From: JBIOYL01 sp044870185
GTDB taxonomy: Bacteria > Actinomycetota > CALGFH01
Assembly: GCA_044870185.1 (NCBI GenBank)
Contig: JBIOYL010000224.1
Span: 1 to 19,501, forward strand
DNA: 19,501 nucleotides
Direction of reading: 5' to 3'
In this document: positions 1 to 8,356 of the stretch, one piece after another
Layout of the letters: each line of letters starts with the position of its first letter
Position numbering within the stretch: the stretch's first letter is position 1
Made by a program: the position numbers and the translations under genes
Notes under the pieces: model-generated
What the model was told of the DNA's origin: nothing
What the model saw: the letters and a program-made list of their open reading frames with translations, nothing else
Databases searched by the model: none

Positions 1-526
1 GCGGGTCATGGGGGAGGGCTGGGAGACCGCCCGTCGGCGTGGCGAGGGCAACGACTGGGTCGAGTTCGCGCTCGCCGGGCCCGGCGTCGTCCGGCTGGCC
101 GAGCTCGACACCAGCTACTTCGTCGGCAACGCCCCTGGCTGGGCCAGCCTCAGCGGCTGCGACGGGCGCGTCGCAAGCCCGGAGGACCCAACCGCCTGGG
201 TCGAGCTCCTTCCCCGGGAGCGTCTGCAGCCCGACACCCGACACCGGTTCCGGCTGTCCTCCGAGCGGGAGATCACCCACGTCCGGCTCGACGTCTACCC
301 CGACGGCGGGATGGCGCGGGTGCGGCTGTGGGGCGACCTGTCCCCCAGCGGGCGCGAGGACCTGGCGGTGCGGTGGTTCAACCTGCTACCGGCCAGCCAC
401 GCCCATGCCGTCCTGGCCAAAGAGGCCGGCCTCAGCCCGGCAGACGCGCACGCAGCGGCCGCCGCCCGACCGGCGAAGACGCTGGCCGACCTGCCCCCCG
501 CCCTCCGGGACAGCCTGGCCAGGTGA
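1..526 (+). CDS. alc: Allantoicase, C-terminal part (5' end outside window)
   Basis: Allantoicase hydrolyses allantoate to ureidoglycolate and urea late in urate breakdown. The frame is open to the left edge (base 2 onward reads R-V-M-G-E-G-W-E-T), so the ATG at 8 is internal and the N-terminal half is missing. The visible part is the second of the family's two related repeats: MGEGWETARRR near its start, GNDWVEFALAGPG, VRLAELDTSYFVGNAPG, then THVRLDVYPDGGMARVRLWG. These are characteristic allantoicase blocks. The stop is TGA at 524-526. It converges on uraD with 36 bases between the two stops, and no clear terminator hairpin was seen there. The remaining urate-pathway genes probably lie to the left, but that is inference. 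Confidence 0.93.
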   Translation, partial: RVMGEGWETARRRGEGNDWVEFALAGPGVVRLAELDTSYFVGNAPGWASLSGCDGRVASPEDPTAWVELLPRERLQPDTRHRFRLSSEREITHVRLDVYPDGGMARVRLWGDLSPSGREDLAVRWFNLLPASHAHAVLAKEAGLSPADAHAAAAARPAKTLADLPPALRDSLAR

Positions 527-562
527 CGCCTTCCGTTTCGCCGCGCGGCACGGTGATCGCGC

Positions 563-1078
563 TCATTCCCGCAGCAGCCTCGCGATCCGCAGCCGGGTGA
601 TGCGCCGGTGCTCCTCGGCGGCCACGCGCAGCTCGGTGGCCGGGTCGTTGCCCAACCGCTCGCGCAGGTTGGCCAGGATCTCCTCGGCGCTGCGGCCCTG
701 GGCCGAGACGAGGAACACGTGACCGAAGCGCTGCTCGTAGGCACGGTTGCCCCGAGCGATCGCGGCCCGCACCTCGTCGCCGGCCTCACCGGCCGCCGCC
801 TGCTCCCGCACCGACCACCCTGCCGAGGCGCCGCCACGCTCGCCGATGCGCGGGTGCGCGTCCAGCGCCTCCAGCCAGTCGTCCGGCTCCAGGCGCATCC
901 AGACCTCGTCCGCAACGGCCTGCAGGCGCTCCACGGTCGGATAGGGCCGCCGCAGCGCCACCTGCTCGGCCCACCTGCGGGAATGGCAGACCAGCAGCAG
1001 CGCGCCGACCGCTTCTTGCTCGGCGAGCTCGTTGAACCAGCGGAGCTGCCGTTCCTCGGTGGGCGTGGCGTCGGTCAC
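563..1078 (-). CDS. uraD: 2-oxo-4-hydroxy-4-carboxy-5-ureidoimidazoline (OHCU) decarboxylase, stand-alone
   Basis: UraD decarboxylates OHCU, made from urate by uricase and HIU hydrolase, to S-allantoin. The 171-residue protein has the full family layout: RWFNELAEQEAVGALL at the start, DAHPRIGE with the expected catalytic His (residue 75), SVREQAAA with the expected Glu (92), and FGHVFLVSAQGRSAEEIL before the C-terminal helices. The HPRIG and FGHVFL forms resemble the HpxQ-like branch. I chose the GTG at 1078 because it overlaps the preceding deaminase stop in a GTGA (1075-1078), implying translational coupling. The open frame runs further upstream, but that part is antisense-like low-complexity sequence. 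It is the last gene of the xdh operon. A second UraD-like domain is fused to the permease two genes upstream. Confidence 0.93.
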   Translation of the reverse strand: MTDATPTEERQLRWFNELAEQEAVGALLLVCHSRRWAEQVALRRPYPTVERLQAVADEVWMRLEPDDWLEALDAHPRIGERGGASAGWSVREQAAAGEAGDEVRAAIARGNRAYEQRFGHVFLVSAQGRSAEEILANLRERLGNDPATELRVAAEEHRRITRLRIARLLRE

Positions 1079-2379
1079 GCCGCCCCCTCGGGCCACAGCC
1101 GCCGTGCCCGCCGCGCCAGCTCGCGCCGCAGGTCGCGGATGTCCGCACCGACCAGATGGCCGTCGCGGACGACGTAGGCACCCTCGACGAGCACATGCCG
1201 CGCCGTCCGCTCGGGCCCGAGCACCAGGCCGGCGAGGGGATCGAGGACGTCGGCGAGGTCGTCCCCGGGCCACACCACGACGTCGGCCCGGTAACCCGGC
1301 TCCAGCCGGCCGATGTCGTCGCGGCCAAGACAGCGGGCGCCGCCCTCACTCGCCAGGCGGAGGGCGTCCACCGGCATGAACGAGGCGGGATGCATCGTCC
1401 GCTGGCGGGCCAGGAACAGCGCCATGCGCAGCTCGGGCAGCAAGCCGCCGATCTCGTTGGACGCCACCCCGTCCACGCCGAGCCCGACCGGAGCACCGGC
1501 GGCCACCAGGTCGTTGACGCGGCAGATCCCCGACCCGAGCCGGCAGTTGCTGGACGGGCAGTGGGCGATGCCGGTGCCGGTCTGCCCGAGACGCTTGACC
1601 TCCTCGTCATTGAAGTGGATGCCGTGCGCGACCCAGACGTCACCCGCGATCCAGCCGATCTCGTCGAGGCGGTCGAGCGGACGCTTGCCGAAACGGGCGA
1701 GGCAGTCGTGCTCCTCGTCGAGCGTCTCGGCCAGGTGGGTGTGCAGGTGCAGCCCGTGCCGGCGGGCCAGCGCCGCCGACTCGGTCATCAGCTCGGTGGT
1801 GACGCTGAACGGGCTGCAGGGTGCGACCGTGACGGCGATGCGCTCGCCGTCGTGCAGCCGCGCGTGCACCGCCTGGGTCGAGGCGAGGATCTCGTCCAAG
1901 TCTTCGACCACCGAGTCCGGCGGCAGCCCGCCCCTGCTTTGGCCGAGGTCCATCGACCCGCGGGCGATGTGCGCCCGGATGCCGATCGTGCGCGCCGCGG
2001 CCGCGATCGCATCGAACACCGAGTCGTCGCCGCCGGGCACCACGTAATGGTGGTCGGCGGCGGTGGTGCAGCCGGTGAGCGCCAGCTCGCCCATGGCGAC
2101 CGCCGCCGCCGCCTCGACGTCCTCGGGTCCCAGGCGCGCCCACACCGGGTAGAGCGTGGTCAGCCAGTCGAACAGGTTGCAGCCGACCGCCCACCCGCGC
2201 GTCATCCACTGGTAGAAGTGATGGTGGGTGTTCACCAGGCCGGGGGTGACGATGTCGCCGTCGCAGCGGACCACCTCGTCGCCGGGGGAGGCGGGGACCG
2301 CGCCGACGGCGACGATGCGGCCGCCCTCGATGGCGACGTCGCCTGGCCAACGCGCGCCGCGCAGCACCAGCCGGCTCAC
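1075..2379 (-). CDS. 8-oxoguanine deaminase-type amidohydrolase
   Basis: This is an amidohydrolase-superfamily cytosolic zinc deaminase of 434 residues. It shows NTHHHFYQ near residue 50 (metal His), LHTHLAET at 211-219, AHGIH at 251-255, HCPSSNCRL at 273-281 and GVDGVASNE at 301-309 (catalytic Asp 303). The HHHFYQ and HCPSSN forms match proteins annotated as 8-oxoguanine deaminase, which convert 8-oxoguanine to urate plus ammonia. Guanine or another aminopurine-like ring is an alternative substrate. Producing urate directly fits its place between a purine permease and uraD. The start is the GTG at 2379, overlapping the permease stop (GTGA, 2376-2379). Its own stop overlaps the uraD start the same way. 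Confidence 0.85.
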   Translation of the reverse strand: MSRLVLRGARWPGDVAIEGGRIVAVGAVPASPGDEVVRCDGDIVTPGLVNTHHHFYQWMTRGWAVGCNLFDWLTTLYPVWARLGPEDVEAAAAVAMGELALTGCTTAADHHYVVPGGDDSVFDAIAAAARTIGIRAHIARGSMDLGQSRGGLPPDSVVEDLDEILASTQAVHARLHDGERIAVTVAPCSPFSVTTELMTESAALARRHGLHLHTHLAETLDEEHDCLARFGKRPLDRLDEIGWIAGDVWVAHGIHFNDEEVKRLGQTGTGIAHCPSSNCRLGSGICRVNDLVAAGAPVGLGVDGVASNEIGGLLPELRMALFLARQRTMHPASFMPVDALRLASEGGARCLGRDDIGRLEPGYRADVVVWPGDDLADVLDPLAGLVLGPERTARHVLVEGAYVVRDGHLVGADIRDLRRELARRARRLWPEGAA

Positions 2380-4289
2380 CGCACGACTTCTTCGGTGACG
2401 GGCTCCTCGACCAGGTCCATCAGGCGCAGGTTGGCGATCTTGGCGATCTCCACCAGCGCGGTGGCCTGCTCGGCCACGGGCGAGTTGTGCAGCCGCGCGT
2501 TGCCGGCCCGCAGGATCGTCTCCTTGGTGTTCTCACGCACCGCGATGACCAGCGGGAAACCGAACTTGTCGTGATAGGCCCGGTTCAGGTCGTCGAAGGA
2601 GTGGTACTCGTCGGTCGACAGCCGATCCAGCCCCGCGAACGCCTGGTCGGCGATGGACAGGGCGCCGAGCCGCTGCTCACGCGTGGCCGCGCCGGCGAGG
2701 TCCGGGTAGCGCCGGATCAGCTCGAGCTGCTGGTCCGCGGGCGCCTCGAACAACGCGTCCTGGAAGGCGCTGCGCAGGTCGTAGACGTCGTTGAAGGGGC
2801 GGGCGTCGTAGGCCTTCTCCGCCAGCCACCGCGTCCCCTGGAACAGCGGGGCGAACGCCTCGACGAACTCCGCCCGGCTGAGCTCGTTGACCTGGTCGAT
2901 GGTGAGCTTCTCCTCCTCGTGCGGGGTGGGCACCACCCGGCTCACCAGGTTGTGCTTGCCGCCCCACACGTTGAAGACGAGGTTGAGGATGATCGCCGAC
3001 AGGCTGCCCATGGTGATGCCGCTGGCGACGATGGTGCGCACGCCCTCGCTGAAATGGTCGTAGAAGTTCGGGAAGCCGACCGGGATCAGCGCCAGCCCGA
3101 GGCTCACGGCCAGGATGACGACGTTGCGCTCGTCGTGGAAGTCGACCCGGCGCAGGGTCTGCACGCCGATGACGGCGACGGTGCCGAACAGGGCGAAGCC
3201 CGCCCCGCCGAGCACGGGTGCCGGGATGGCGGCGACCAGCGCGCCGATCTTGGGGATCACCCCGATGATCATCATGATGATGCCGGCCGTGGCGACCACG
3301 TAGCGGCTCTTCACCTTGGTCAGCCGCACCAGGCCGACGTTCTCGGCGAAGGCGGTGTACGGGAAGGAGTTGAGCACCCCGCCCAGGGTGGTGGCCAGGC
3401 CGTCGGCGCGCAGCGCCCGGGCCACGTCGTCCTTGTCGATGGGCTTCTCCACGATCTCGCCGGTGGCGAACACGTCACCGGTGGTCTCCACCGCGGTGAT
3501 CAGCATCACCACGATCATGGAGATGATCGCCGCCAGCTTGAACGTCGGTGCCCCGTAGTGGAACGGCGTGGTGACGCCGAGCCAGTGGGTCTGGCCGACC
3601 TCGCTGAAGGTCGTGAAGTCGAACAGCCAGCCGATGAGGGTGCCGACGACCAGGCCGATCAGCACGGCGATGGTCGCCACGAAGCCGCGGAACAGCCGGT
3701 AGATGGCCAGGATCAGCAGCAGGGTCACGCCCGCCAGGGCGATGTTCTTGATCGCGCCGAAGTCCTTCGAGCCCACGCCGCCGGCCGCCTCCCCCGCGGC
3801 GACCGGCAGCAGCACCAGACCGATGCTCAGGATGACCGTCCCGGTGACGATCGGCGGGAAGAAGCGGATCAGCCGGCTGAAGAACGGCGCAATGACGAAC
3901 GCGAAGATGCCGCCGATGATGATCGCGCCGTAGATCGCGCGCAGGCCCGGCACGCCGCCGCCCTGGGCGAGGCTGATGCTGATCATCGGTGCGACCGCGG
4001 TGAAGGTGACCCCTTGCAGCAGGGGCAGCCGCACGCCGATATTCCAGAACCCGACCGACTGGATGATCGACGCGATGCCGCAGGTGAACAGGTCGGCGTT
4101 GATCAGGTAGGCCAGCTGCGCCTCGCTCAGGTGGGTCGCGGCGGCCAGCAGGATCGGCACGATGACGGCGCCGGCATAGAAGGCCAGGACGTGCTGGGTG
4201 CCGTACAGCGCCAGCCGTTCCGGCCGGAGGACCTGGTCGACCGGGTGGACGCCGGGTTTCCTTGGCGCCGGTGCCAATGTCTGGGCCAT
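2376..4289 (-). CDS. NCS2-family purine/urate permease fused to an OHCU-decarboxylase-like domain
   Basis: Residues 1-450 form an NCS2 (SLC23-like) nucleobase:cation symporter with about a dozen or more hydrophobic segments. It has the TM1 QH motif (Q32-H33 in YGTQHVLAFYAG), AVETTGD near 266-272, and the NCS2 signature ENVGLVRLTK at 316-325. Residues about 460-628 form a cytoplasmic UraD-like domain: IDQVNELSRAEFVEAFAPLF, YPDLAG (528-533), ADQAFAGLDRLS (547-558), FGFPLVIAVRENTK and a C-terminal EIAKIANLRLMDLV. The usual catalytic HPD is YPD (Tyr528), and the usual Glu of S-x-x-EQ is Asp548. The domain may therefore be inactive or altered. ATG 4289 is preceded by AGGAGG about 10 bases upstream. 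It starts 33 bases after the xdhA stop and overlaps the deaminase start by 4 bases. Confidence 0.92.
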   Translation of the reverse strand: MAQTLAPAPRKPGVHPVDQVLRPERLALYGTQHVLAFYAGAVIVPILLAAATHLSEAQLAYLINADLFTCGIASIIQSVGFWNIGVRLPLLQGVTFTAVAPMISISLAQGGGVPGLRAIYGAIIIGGIFAFVIAPFFSRLIRFFPPIVTGTVILSIGLVLLPVAAGEAAGGVGSKDFGAIKNIALAGVTLLLILAIYRLFRGFVATIAVLIGLVVGTLIGWLFDFTTFSEVGQTHWLGVTTPFHYGAPTFKLAAIISMIVVMLITAVETTGDVFATGEIVEKPIDKDDVARALRADGLATTLGGVLNSFPYTAFAENVGLVRLTKVKSRYVVATAGIIMMIIGVIPKIGALVAAIPAPVLGGAGFALFGTVAVIGVQTLRRVDFHDERNVVILAVSLGLALIPVGFPNFYDHFSEGVRTIVASGITMGSLSAIILNLVFNVWGGKHNLVSRVVPTPHEEEKLTIDQVNELSRAEFVEAFAPLFQGTRWLAEKAYDARPFNDVYDLRSAFQDALFEAPADQQLELIRRYPDLAGAATREQRLGALSIADQAFAGLDRLSTDEYHSFDDLNRAYHDKFGFPLVIAVRENTKETILRAGNARLHNSPVAEQATALVEIAKIANLRLMDLVEEPVTEEVVR

Positions 4290-4322
4290 GCTGCCTCGCC
4301 CTCCTGGTCTTCTTCTGCGCGG

Positions 4323-6647
4323 TCAAGATGTTGGCGGGGGCGTTCCGGGGACGAGGGACAGTGCGATGTCATCCGGACGTACCGGGATGCGGTCCAGGTC
4401 GAGTCCGGTGGCCTGACGGATGGCTGCGACCACCGCGCCGGTCGACGAGATGGTGGGCGGCTCGCCGACGCCTTTCGCGCCGTATGGGGCGCCGCGCTCG
4501 GGCTGCTCGATCCAGGTCTGCACGACGGTTGGCATGTCCAGCGCGGTCGGCAACAGGTAGTCGGTGAACGACGGGTTCCGGATCCGGCCCTTGTCGACGA
4601 TGATCTCTTCCATCACCGCGAGCCCGACGCCCTGCGCGATGCCGCCCTCGATCTGGCCGGTGACCGCAAGCGGGTTCAGGGCCTTGCCGATGTCCTGCGC
4701 GGTCGCGATCTGGACGACGCGGACGAGCCCGAGCTCGGGGTCGACGTCGACGACCGCTCGGTGCGCCGCGAACGCGAACGACCAGTGCGCGTTGCCTTGC
4801 CCGTTGTCGTCGAGCGGGTCGGTCGGCGCGTGGTGGAACTCGCGGCTGGCCTCCACCGGACCCGCCTTCAGCGCCTCGACCAGGGACACGCTGTGCCGGC
4901 CGTCCTTGGTGACGAGCTCGCCTTCCTCCAGCACCATGTCGGCGGGGGCGAGGTGCAGCTCCAGGGCTGCCCGCTCGAGCAGGACCTCGCGGACGGCCGC
5001 GCAGGCCGCCTGCACCGCGCCGCCGCTCATCATCGTCTGGCGGGAGGCGCTGGAGGAGCCGGCCGACCCGACCCGGGTGTCGGCCGCGTCGAGGACGACG
5101 TTGTGGACGCCGAGCTCGGCCCGCGCGATCTGCTGGGCGATCGTCACAAACCCCTGGCCGACTTCGGCGGTGGCCACGTGCACGACGGCCATGGGATTGC
5201 CGTCTCCTCCGAGCTCCAGGCGGACCCGTGCGGTCGAATAGTCGTCGAAGCCCTCGGAGAAGGCGAGGTTCTTGAACCCGACCGCGAACCCGACCCCGCG
5301 GCGGACGTTGCCGTGCAGCGCCGTCATGCCGGCGCCACCGGGCAGCGTCATCACCGACGCATCCTCGGACAGCGGTGCTGGCATCGGCAGGGCCCGGCAT
5401 GCCTTGATGCACTCCGCTACGGGGGCGGCGCCGATGATGACCTGCCCGGTGATGAGCTGGTCGTGTGTCTTGAGCGCGTTGCGCAGCCGCAGCTCGACCG
5501 GGTCGATGCCGAGCGTGGCGGCCAGCTTGTCCATCTGAGCCTCGGCGGCGAACGACGTCTGCACCGCCCCGAACCCGCGCATCGCGCCGCACGGCGGGTT
5601 GTTGGTGCGCACCGCATAGCCGTCGACGACGGCGTTGGGGACGTAGTAGGGGCCGGGCGCGAAGCACGACGCGTTGGAGATGACCGCGGTGCTCGAGGAC
5701 GTGTATGCGCCGCCGTCGAAGATCAGCCGGGCCTCCACCTTGACCAGGCGGCCGTCCCGGGTCGCGTGGTGCCGGTACCACAGCTTGGCCGGGTGGCGGT
5801 GCACGTGCCCGAAGAAGGACTCCTCGCGCGAGTAGACCATCTTCACGGGCTTGCCCGTCTTCAGCGCGAGCAGGCAGGCGTGGATCTGCATGCTGAGGTC
5901 CTCGCGGCCGCCGAACGCCCCGCCGGTTCCGGCCAGCGTCAACCGGACCTTGTCGCGGGGCAGGTTCAGGCACGCCGCGATCTGATCCCGGTCCACGTGC
6001 AGCCACTGGGTGGCGACGTAGAGCTCGACGCCGCCATCCTCGGACGGCACCGCCAGCCCCGACTCCGGGCCAAGGAAGGCCTGGTCCTGCATGCCGACCT
6101 CGTAGCTGCCCTCGACGGCGACCTCGCCGACCGCGTCGGGATCGCCATGGCGGATCCTGACGTGGCGAAAGACGTTGCCGGCCGGATGGATCGGGGCGGC
6201 GGTGATCGCCGCCTCGGCGTCCACCAGCGGCTCCAGGACCTCGTAGTCGACCACGATCGCCGCGCACGCACGCTGTGCGATCTCGGGGTGATCGGCTGCC
6301 ACCGCGGCGACCGGCTCGCCGTGGTAGCGGACGACGTCGCTGGCGAACACGGGCTGATCGTGGTGCTCGAGCCCGTAGGTCGGACTGCCCCACACGTCCT
6401 CGGCGGTGATCACCGCGTGCACGCCGGGCATCGCCAGGGCCGGGGCGACGTCGATGCCGCGGATCCGGGCGGCCGGGTAGGGGCTGCGCACGGTACGGCC
6501 CCACACCATGCCCTCTATCCAGGCGTCGGACGAGAAGGCGAACTGGCCCTTCACCTTGGGGATGCCGTCGGGGCGCAGGACGCTCTCGCCGACCCCCGGG
6601 GCGCGGCGCGTGCGGGTGAAGGTGGTGGGCAGGCTAGGTGCGGGCAT
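4323..6647 (-). CDS. xdhA: Xanthine dehydrogenase, molybdenum-cofactor-binding subunit
   Basis: This is the large catalytic subunit oxidising hypoxanthine and xanthine to urate, about 774 residues with the usual length and order. The aldehyde-oxidase-like a/b hammerhead domain comes first (GIPKVKGQFAFSSDAW onward). Then follow GGAFGGRED (about 242-250), RGFGAVQ (about 357-363), AEVGQGFVTIAQQIAR, and the C-terminal YGAKGVGEPP with the expected active-site Glu (about 729). The frame opens upstream to a TTG at 6683. I prefer the ATG at 6647 because CAGGAG lies about 8 bases before it, and the family N-terminus begins shortly after. This start overlaps the end of xdhC by 14 bases. It needs the FAD and Fe-S subunits encoded just upstream. 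Confidence 0.94.
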   Translation of the reverse strand: MPAPSLPTTFTRTRRAPGVGESVLRPDGIPKVKGQFAFSSDAWIEGMVWGRTVRSPYPAARIRGIDVAPALAMPGVHAVITAEDVWGSPTYGLEHHDQPVFASDVVRYHGEPVAAVAADHPEIAQRACAAIVVDYEVLEPLVDAEAAITAAPIHPAGNVFRHVRIRHGDPDAVGEVAVEGSYEVGMQDQAFLGPESGLAVPSEDGGVELYVATQWLHVDRDQIAACLNLPRDKVRLTLAGTGGAFGGREDLSMQIHACLLALKTGKPVKMVYSREESFFGHVHRHPAKLWYRHHATRDGRLVKVEARLIFDGGAYTSSSTAVISNASCFAPGPYYVPNAVVDGYAVRTNNPPCGAMRGFGAVQTSFAAEAQMDKLAATLGIDPVELRLRNALKTHDQLITGQVIIGAAPVAECIKACRALPMPAPLSEDASVMTLPGGAGMTALHGNVRRGVGFAVGFKNLAFSEGFDDYSTARVRLELGGDGNPMAVVHVATAEVGQGFVTIAQQIARAELGVHNVVLDAADTRVGSAGSSSASRQTMMSGGAVQAACAAVREVLLERAALELHLAPADMVLEEGELVTKDGRHSVSLVEALKAGPVEASREFHHAPTDPLDDNGQGNAHWSFAFAAHRAVVDVDPELGLVRVVQIATAQDIGKALNPLAVTGQIEGGIAQGVGLAVMEEIIVDKGRIRNPSFTDYLLPTALDMPTVVQTWIEQPERGAPYGAKGVGEPPTISSTGAVVAAIRQATGLDLDRIPVRPDDIALSLVPGTPPPTS

Positions 6648-7221
6648 GGGCACGCTCCTGCTGAACGCGACGGACCGCTGCAAAGATCCGGCCGTACCCG
6701 GTGCAGCGGCAGAGGTTTCCCGAGATCGCCTCGCGGAGCTCCAGCTCGGTCGCCCAAGGGTTCCGGTCGAGCAGGCCGTGGATGGCCACGATGAGCCCCG
6801 GTGTGCAGAAGCCGCACTGCACGGCGCCCTCCTCGACGAAGGCGCGCTGCACGTCCGACAGCTCGCCTTCGCCCGACAGTCCCTCCACGGTGGTGATCTG
6901 GCTGCCCACCGCGTCGGCTGCCAGGACGCAGCAGGAGGCGACCAGCCGGCCGTCCAACAGCACCGAGCAGGAGCCGCACTCGCCCTGCTCGCAGGCGTTC
7001 TTGGCGCCGGGAAGCCCCAGCCGCTCGCGCAGCACGTACAGCAGGCTCTCCCCCAGCCAGGCCTCGGTCACCTCGCGCTCCCGCCCATTCACGGTGAGCG
7101 TGTAGGTCTCCAACGCGGACAGGACGTCCGGCCCCGCCGTTGGCGCCGGATACTCCTGACGGCCGGTGCCGTCGTCGGTCGTCGGGTCGTGCAGCGCGTC
7201 ACTTGGTGTCTGGTCGGTCAT
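6634..7221 (-). CDS. xdhC: Xanthine dehydrogenase, [2Fe-2S] subunit
   Basis: This electron-transfer subunit of a three-polypeptide xanthine dehydrogenase binds two [2Fe-2S] clusters. The plant-ferredoxin-like N-terminal domain has C77, C82, C85 and C97 (CEQGECGSC...C). The helical C-terminal domain has C136-G-F-C139 and C171-R-C173 (CGFCTPG and CRCTGYG). The 195-residue protein carries a polar, disordered-looking N-terminal extension of about 38 residues before the fold starts (YTLTVNGRE). This is longer than usual, but the ATG at 7221 overlaps the xdhB stop in a textbook ATGA (7218-7221), which supports that start. The stop is TAG at 6634-6636. Confidence 0.95.
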   Translation of the reverse strand: MTDQTPSDALHDPTTDDGTGRQEYPAPTAGPDVLSALETYTLTVNGREREVTEAWLGESLLYVLRERLGLPGAKNACEQGECGSCSVLLDGRLVASCCVLAADAVGSQITTVEGLSGEGELSDVQRAFVEEGAVQCGFCTPGLIVAIHGLLDRNPWATELELREAISGNLCRCTGYGRIFAAVRRVQQERAHART

Positions 7222-8057
7222 GCTGCGAGGCTCCTCTGCAGTGCCCGGGCGGTGATGACCCTGACAGCGTGACGGCGGTAGGAGGCCGTACTGCGGTGGT
7301 CGGTGATCGGGGACGCCGCCGCCGCCGCGAGCTCGCCGAAGCGGGCGACGGCCTCGGGCGACGCTCGCGGCCCGTCCCAGTCGATCGCGCCGGCGATGAA
7401 CGACTCGGCCTGGAGTGCACGGATCGGGGTTGGTGCGACCGCGCCGAGCCCGCAGCGGACGGTCCGCCCCTCGGTATCCAGCACGACCGCAGCACAGGCG
7501 ATCGAGATGACCATGGCGTTGCGGGTGCCGACCTTCAGGAAGTGCTGCGGGCCGCGCAGCCGGGGGACGCGCACCTCCCGGATGATCTCGCCCGGCTGGA
7601 TGGCCGTGCGCTTCACCCCGGTGATGAACGCCGACAGGGGCAGCCGTCGCTCGCCACCACGGCTGACCAGCACGACGGTGGCGTCCATGGCGGCCAGCAC
7701 CGGCAGCGAGTCACCCGCCGGGCTGGCGGTGCCGAGGTTGCCCCCCACGGTGCCGGCGTTGCGCATCTGCGGTGAGCCAACCGTGCGGGCGGCGGCCGCG
7801 AGCGCCGGCAACTCGTCGTGCAGCTGGGTCTCGACCTCGGTCCAGGTGAGCGCGGCGCGCAGGACGAGCTCCTGGTCGGTCAGCTCGAAGCCGGCGAGCT
7901 CGGCGACGCGGCGCAGTCCGACGACCGCGGGGGGGCGGCGATGACCGAAGTTCACCTCGACCATGAAGTCCGTGCCGCCGGCCAACAGCTGCGCATCCGG
8001 CAGCTCGTCGAGCGCGTCGAAGGCCTCCTGCAACGTCCTCGGGTGGCTGATCTGCAT
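7218..8057 (-). CDS. xdhB: Xanthine dehydrogenase, FAD-binding subunit
   Basis: This FAD subunit passes electrons from the Fe-S clusters to the acceptor. It is a PCMH-type FAD domain with LLAGGTDFMVEVN (about 24-36) and RNAGTVGGNLGTASPAGD (about 99-116), followed by the CO-dehydrogenase-flavoprotein-like C-terminal domain. The protein is 279 residues from the ATG at 8057, which has GAGG a few bases upstream and gives the normal family start MQISHPRTLQEAF. An in-frame ATG at 8069 lacks a visible ribosome-binding site. It is the first gene of the leftward purine operon. A candidate promoter (8188-8216) and operator (8150-8168) lie upstream, giving a predicted leader of about 120 bases. Confidence 0.94.
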   Translation of the reverse strand: MQISHPRTLQEAFDALDELPDAQLLAGGTDFMVEVNFGHRRPPAVVGLRRVAELAGFELTDQELVLRAALTWTEVETQLHDELPALAAAARTVGSPQMRNAGTVGGNLGTASPAGDSLPVLAAMDATVVLVSRGGERRLPLSAFITGVKRTAIQPGEIIREVRVPRLRGPQHFLKVGTRNAMVISIACAAVVLDTEGRTVRCGLGAVAPTPIRALQAESFIAGAIDWDGPRASPEAVARFGELAAAAASPITDHRSTASYRRHAVRVITARALQRSLAA

Positions 8058-8149
8058 GGCACCTCGCATCCAACGCCGATGTGAGACAGGATGACATGAG
8101 CAGCTGTGCCACCAGCGGTGACGGGGATACGGTCACGCCGACATCATGC

Positions 8150-8168
8150 TTTTCCATGATGCGGAAAG
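8150..8168 (-). promoter_or_regulatory. Candidate IclR-family operator, xdh side
   Basis: The minus strand reads CTTTCCGCATCATGGAAAA, a dyad with TTTCC and GGAAA arms separated by 7 bases. It matches the hpt-side site (9276-9294) at 15 of 19 positions. It lies 19 bases after the predicted -10, where bound repressor would block elongation or promoter clearance. A second dyad (8142-8161) overlaps it. Confidence 0.55.
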
Positions 8169-8187
8169 ACTTGCTGGGGACGCGACG

Positions 8188-8216
8188 ACAGTATCCGCCC
8201 CGGCCAACGGAGTCAA
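8188..8216 (-). promoter_or_regulatory. Candidate sigma70-type promoter of the xdh operon
   Basis: On the minus strand, TTGACT (8216-8211) is followed by exactly 17 bases and then TACTGT (8193-8188). Both hexamers are close to the actinobacterial housekeeping consensus. The predicted transcription start is near 8181, about 124 bases before xdhB. The same arrangement occurs in front of hpt. Confidence 0.6.
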
Positions 8217-8356
8217 GCCCTTGTGGCTCGGTGATTGCGAAGTGTGTGGTAGCTCTCGAATTTGCACTTTCCGGTTCATGGCGATCCGAGTCGAGCGCGC
8301 ATGGCCCTGTGGCGATCGAGCAGCCGGGCCAACGCCGGCCGGTGGGCTCGAGGTCG

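Larger units (their letters stand above)
8070..8356. other. Regulatory intergenic region between the IclR gene and xdhB
   Basis: No gene is supported in this 287-base gap, whose short open frames have no family-like sequence. It holds the candidate xdh promoter and operator. A degenerate third half-matching site lies at 8268-8284 on the plus strand (TTTCC, 7 bases, GGCGA). The region is visibly less GC-rich than its neighbours, as expected for regulatory DNA. I saw no clear terminator for the IclR gene, so some read-through into xdhB is possible. Confidence 0.5.

Noticed and set aside
527..562. Possible terminator between allantoicase and uraD
   Set aside because: The 36-base convergent gap shows no convincing stem-loop or T-tract.
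1156..2574. 472-codon plus-strand frame opposite the deaminase
   Set aside because: It is a shadow of the amidohydrolase gene, with no domain features.
2487..6794. 1435-codon open frame on the plus strand opposite xdhA and the permease
   Set aside because: It is antisense to well-supported genes. Its protein is Arg/Asp/Gly/His-rich with no domain, as expected from GC-rich codon bias on the opposite strand.
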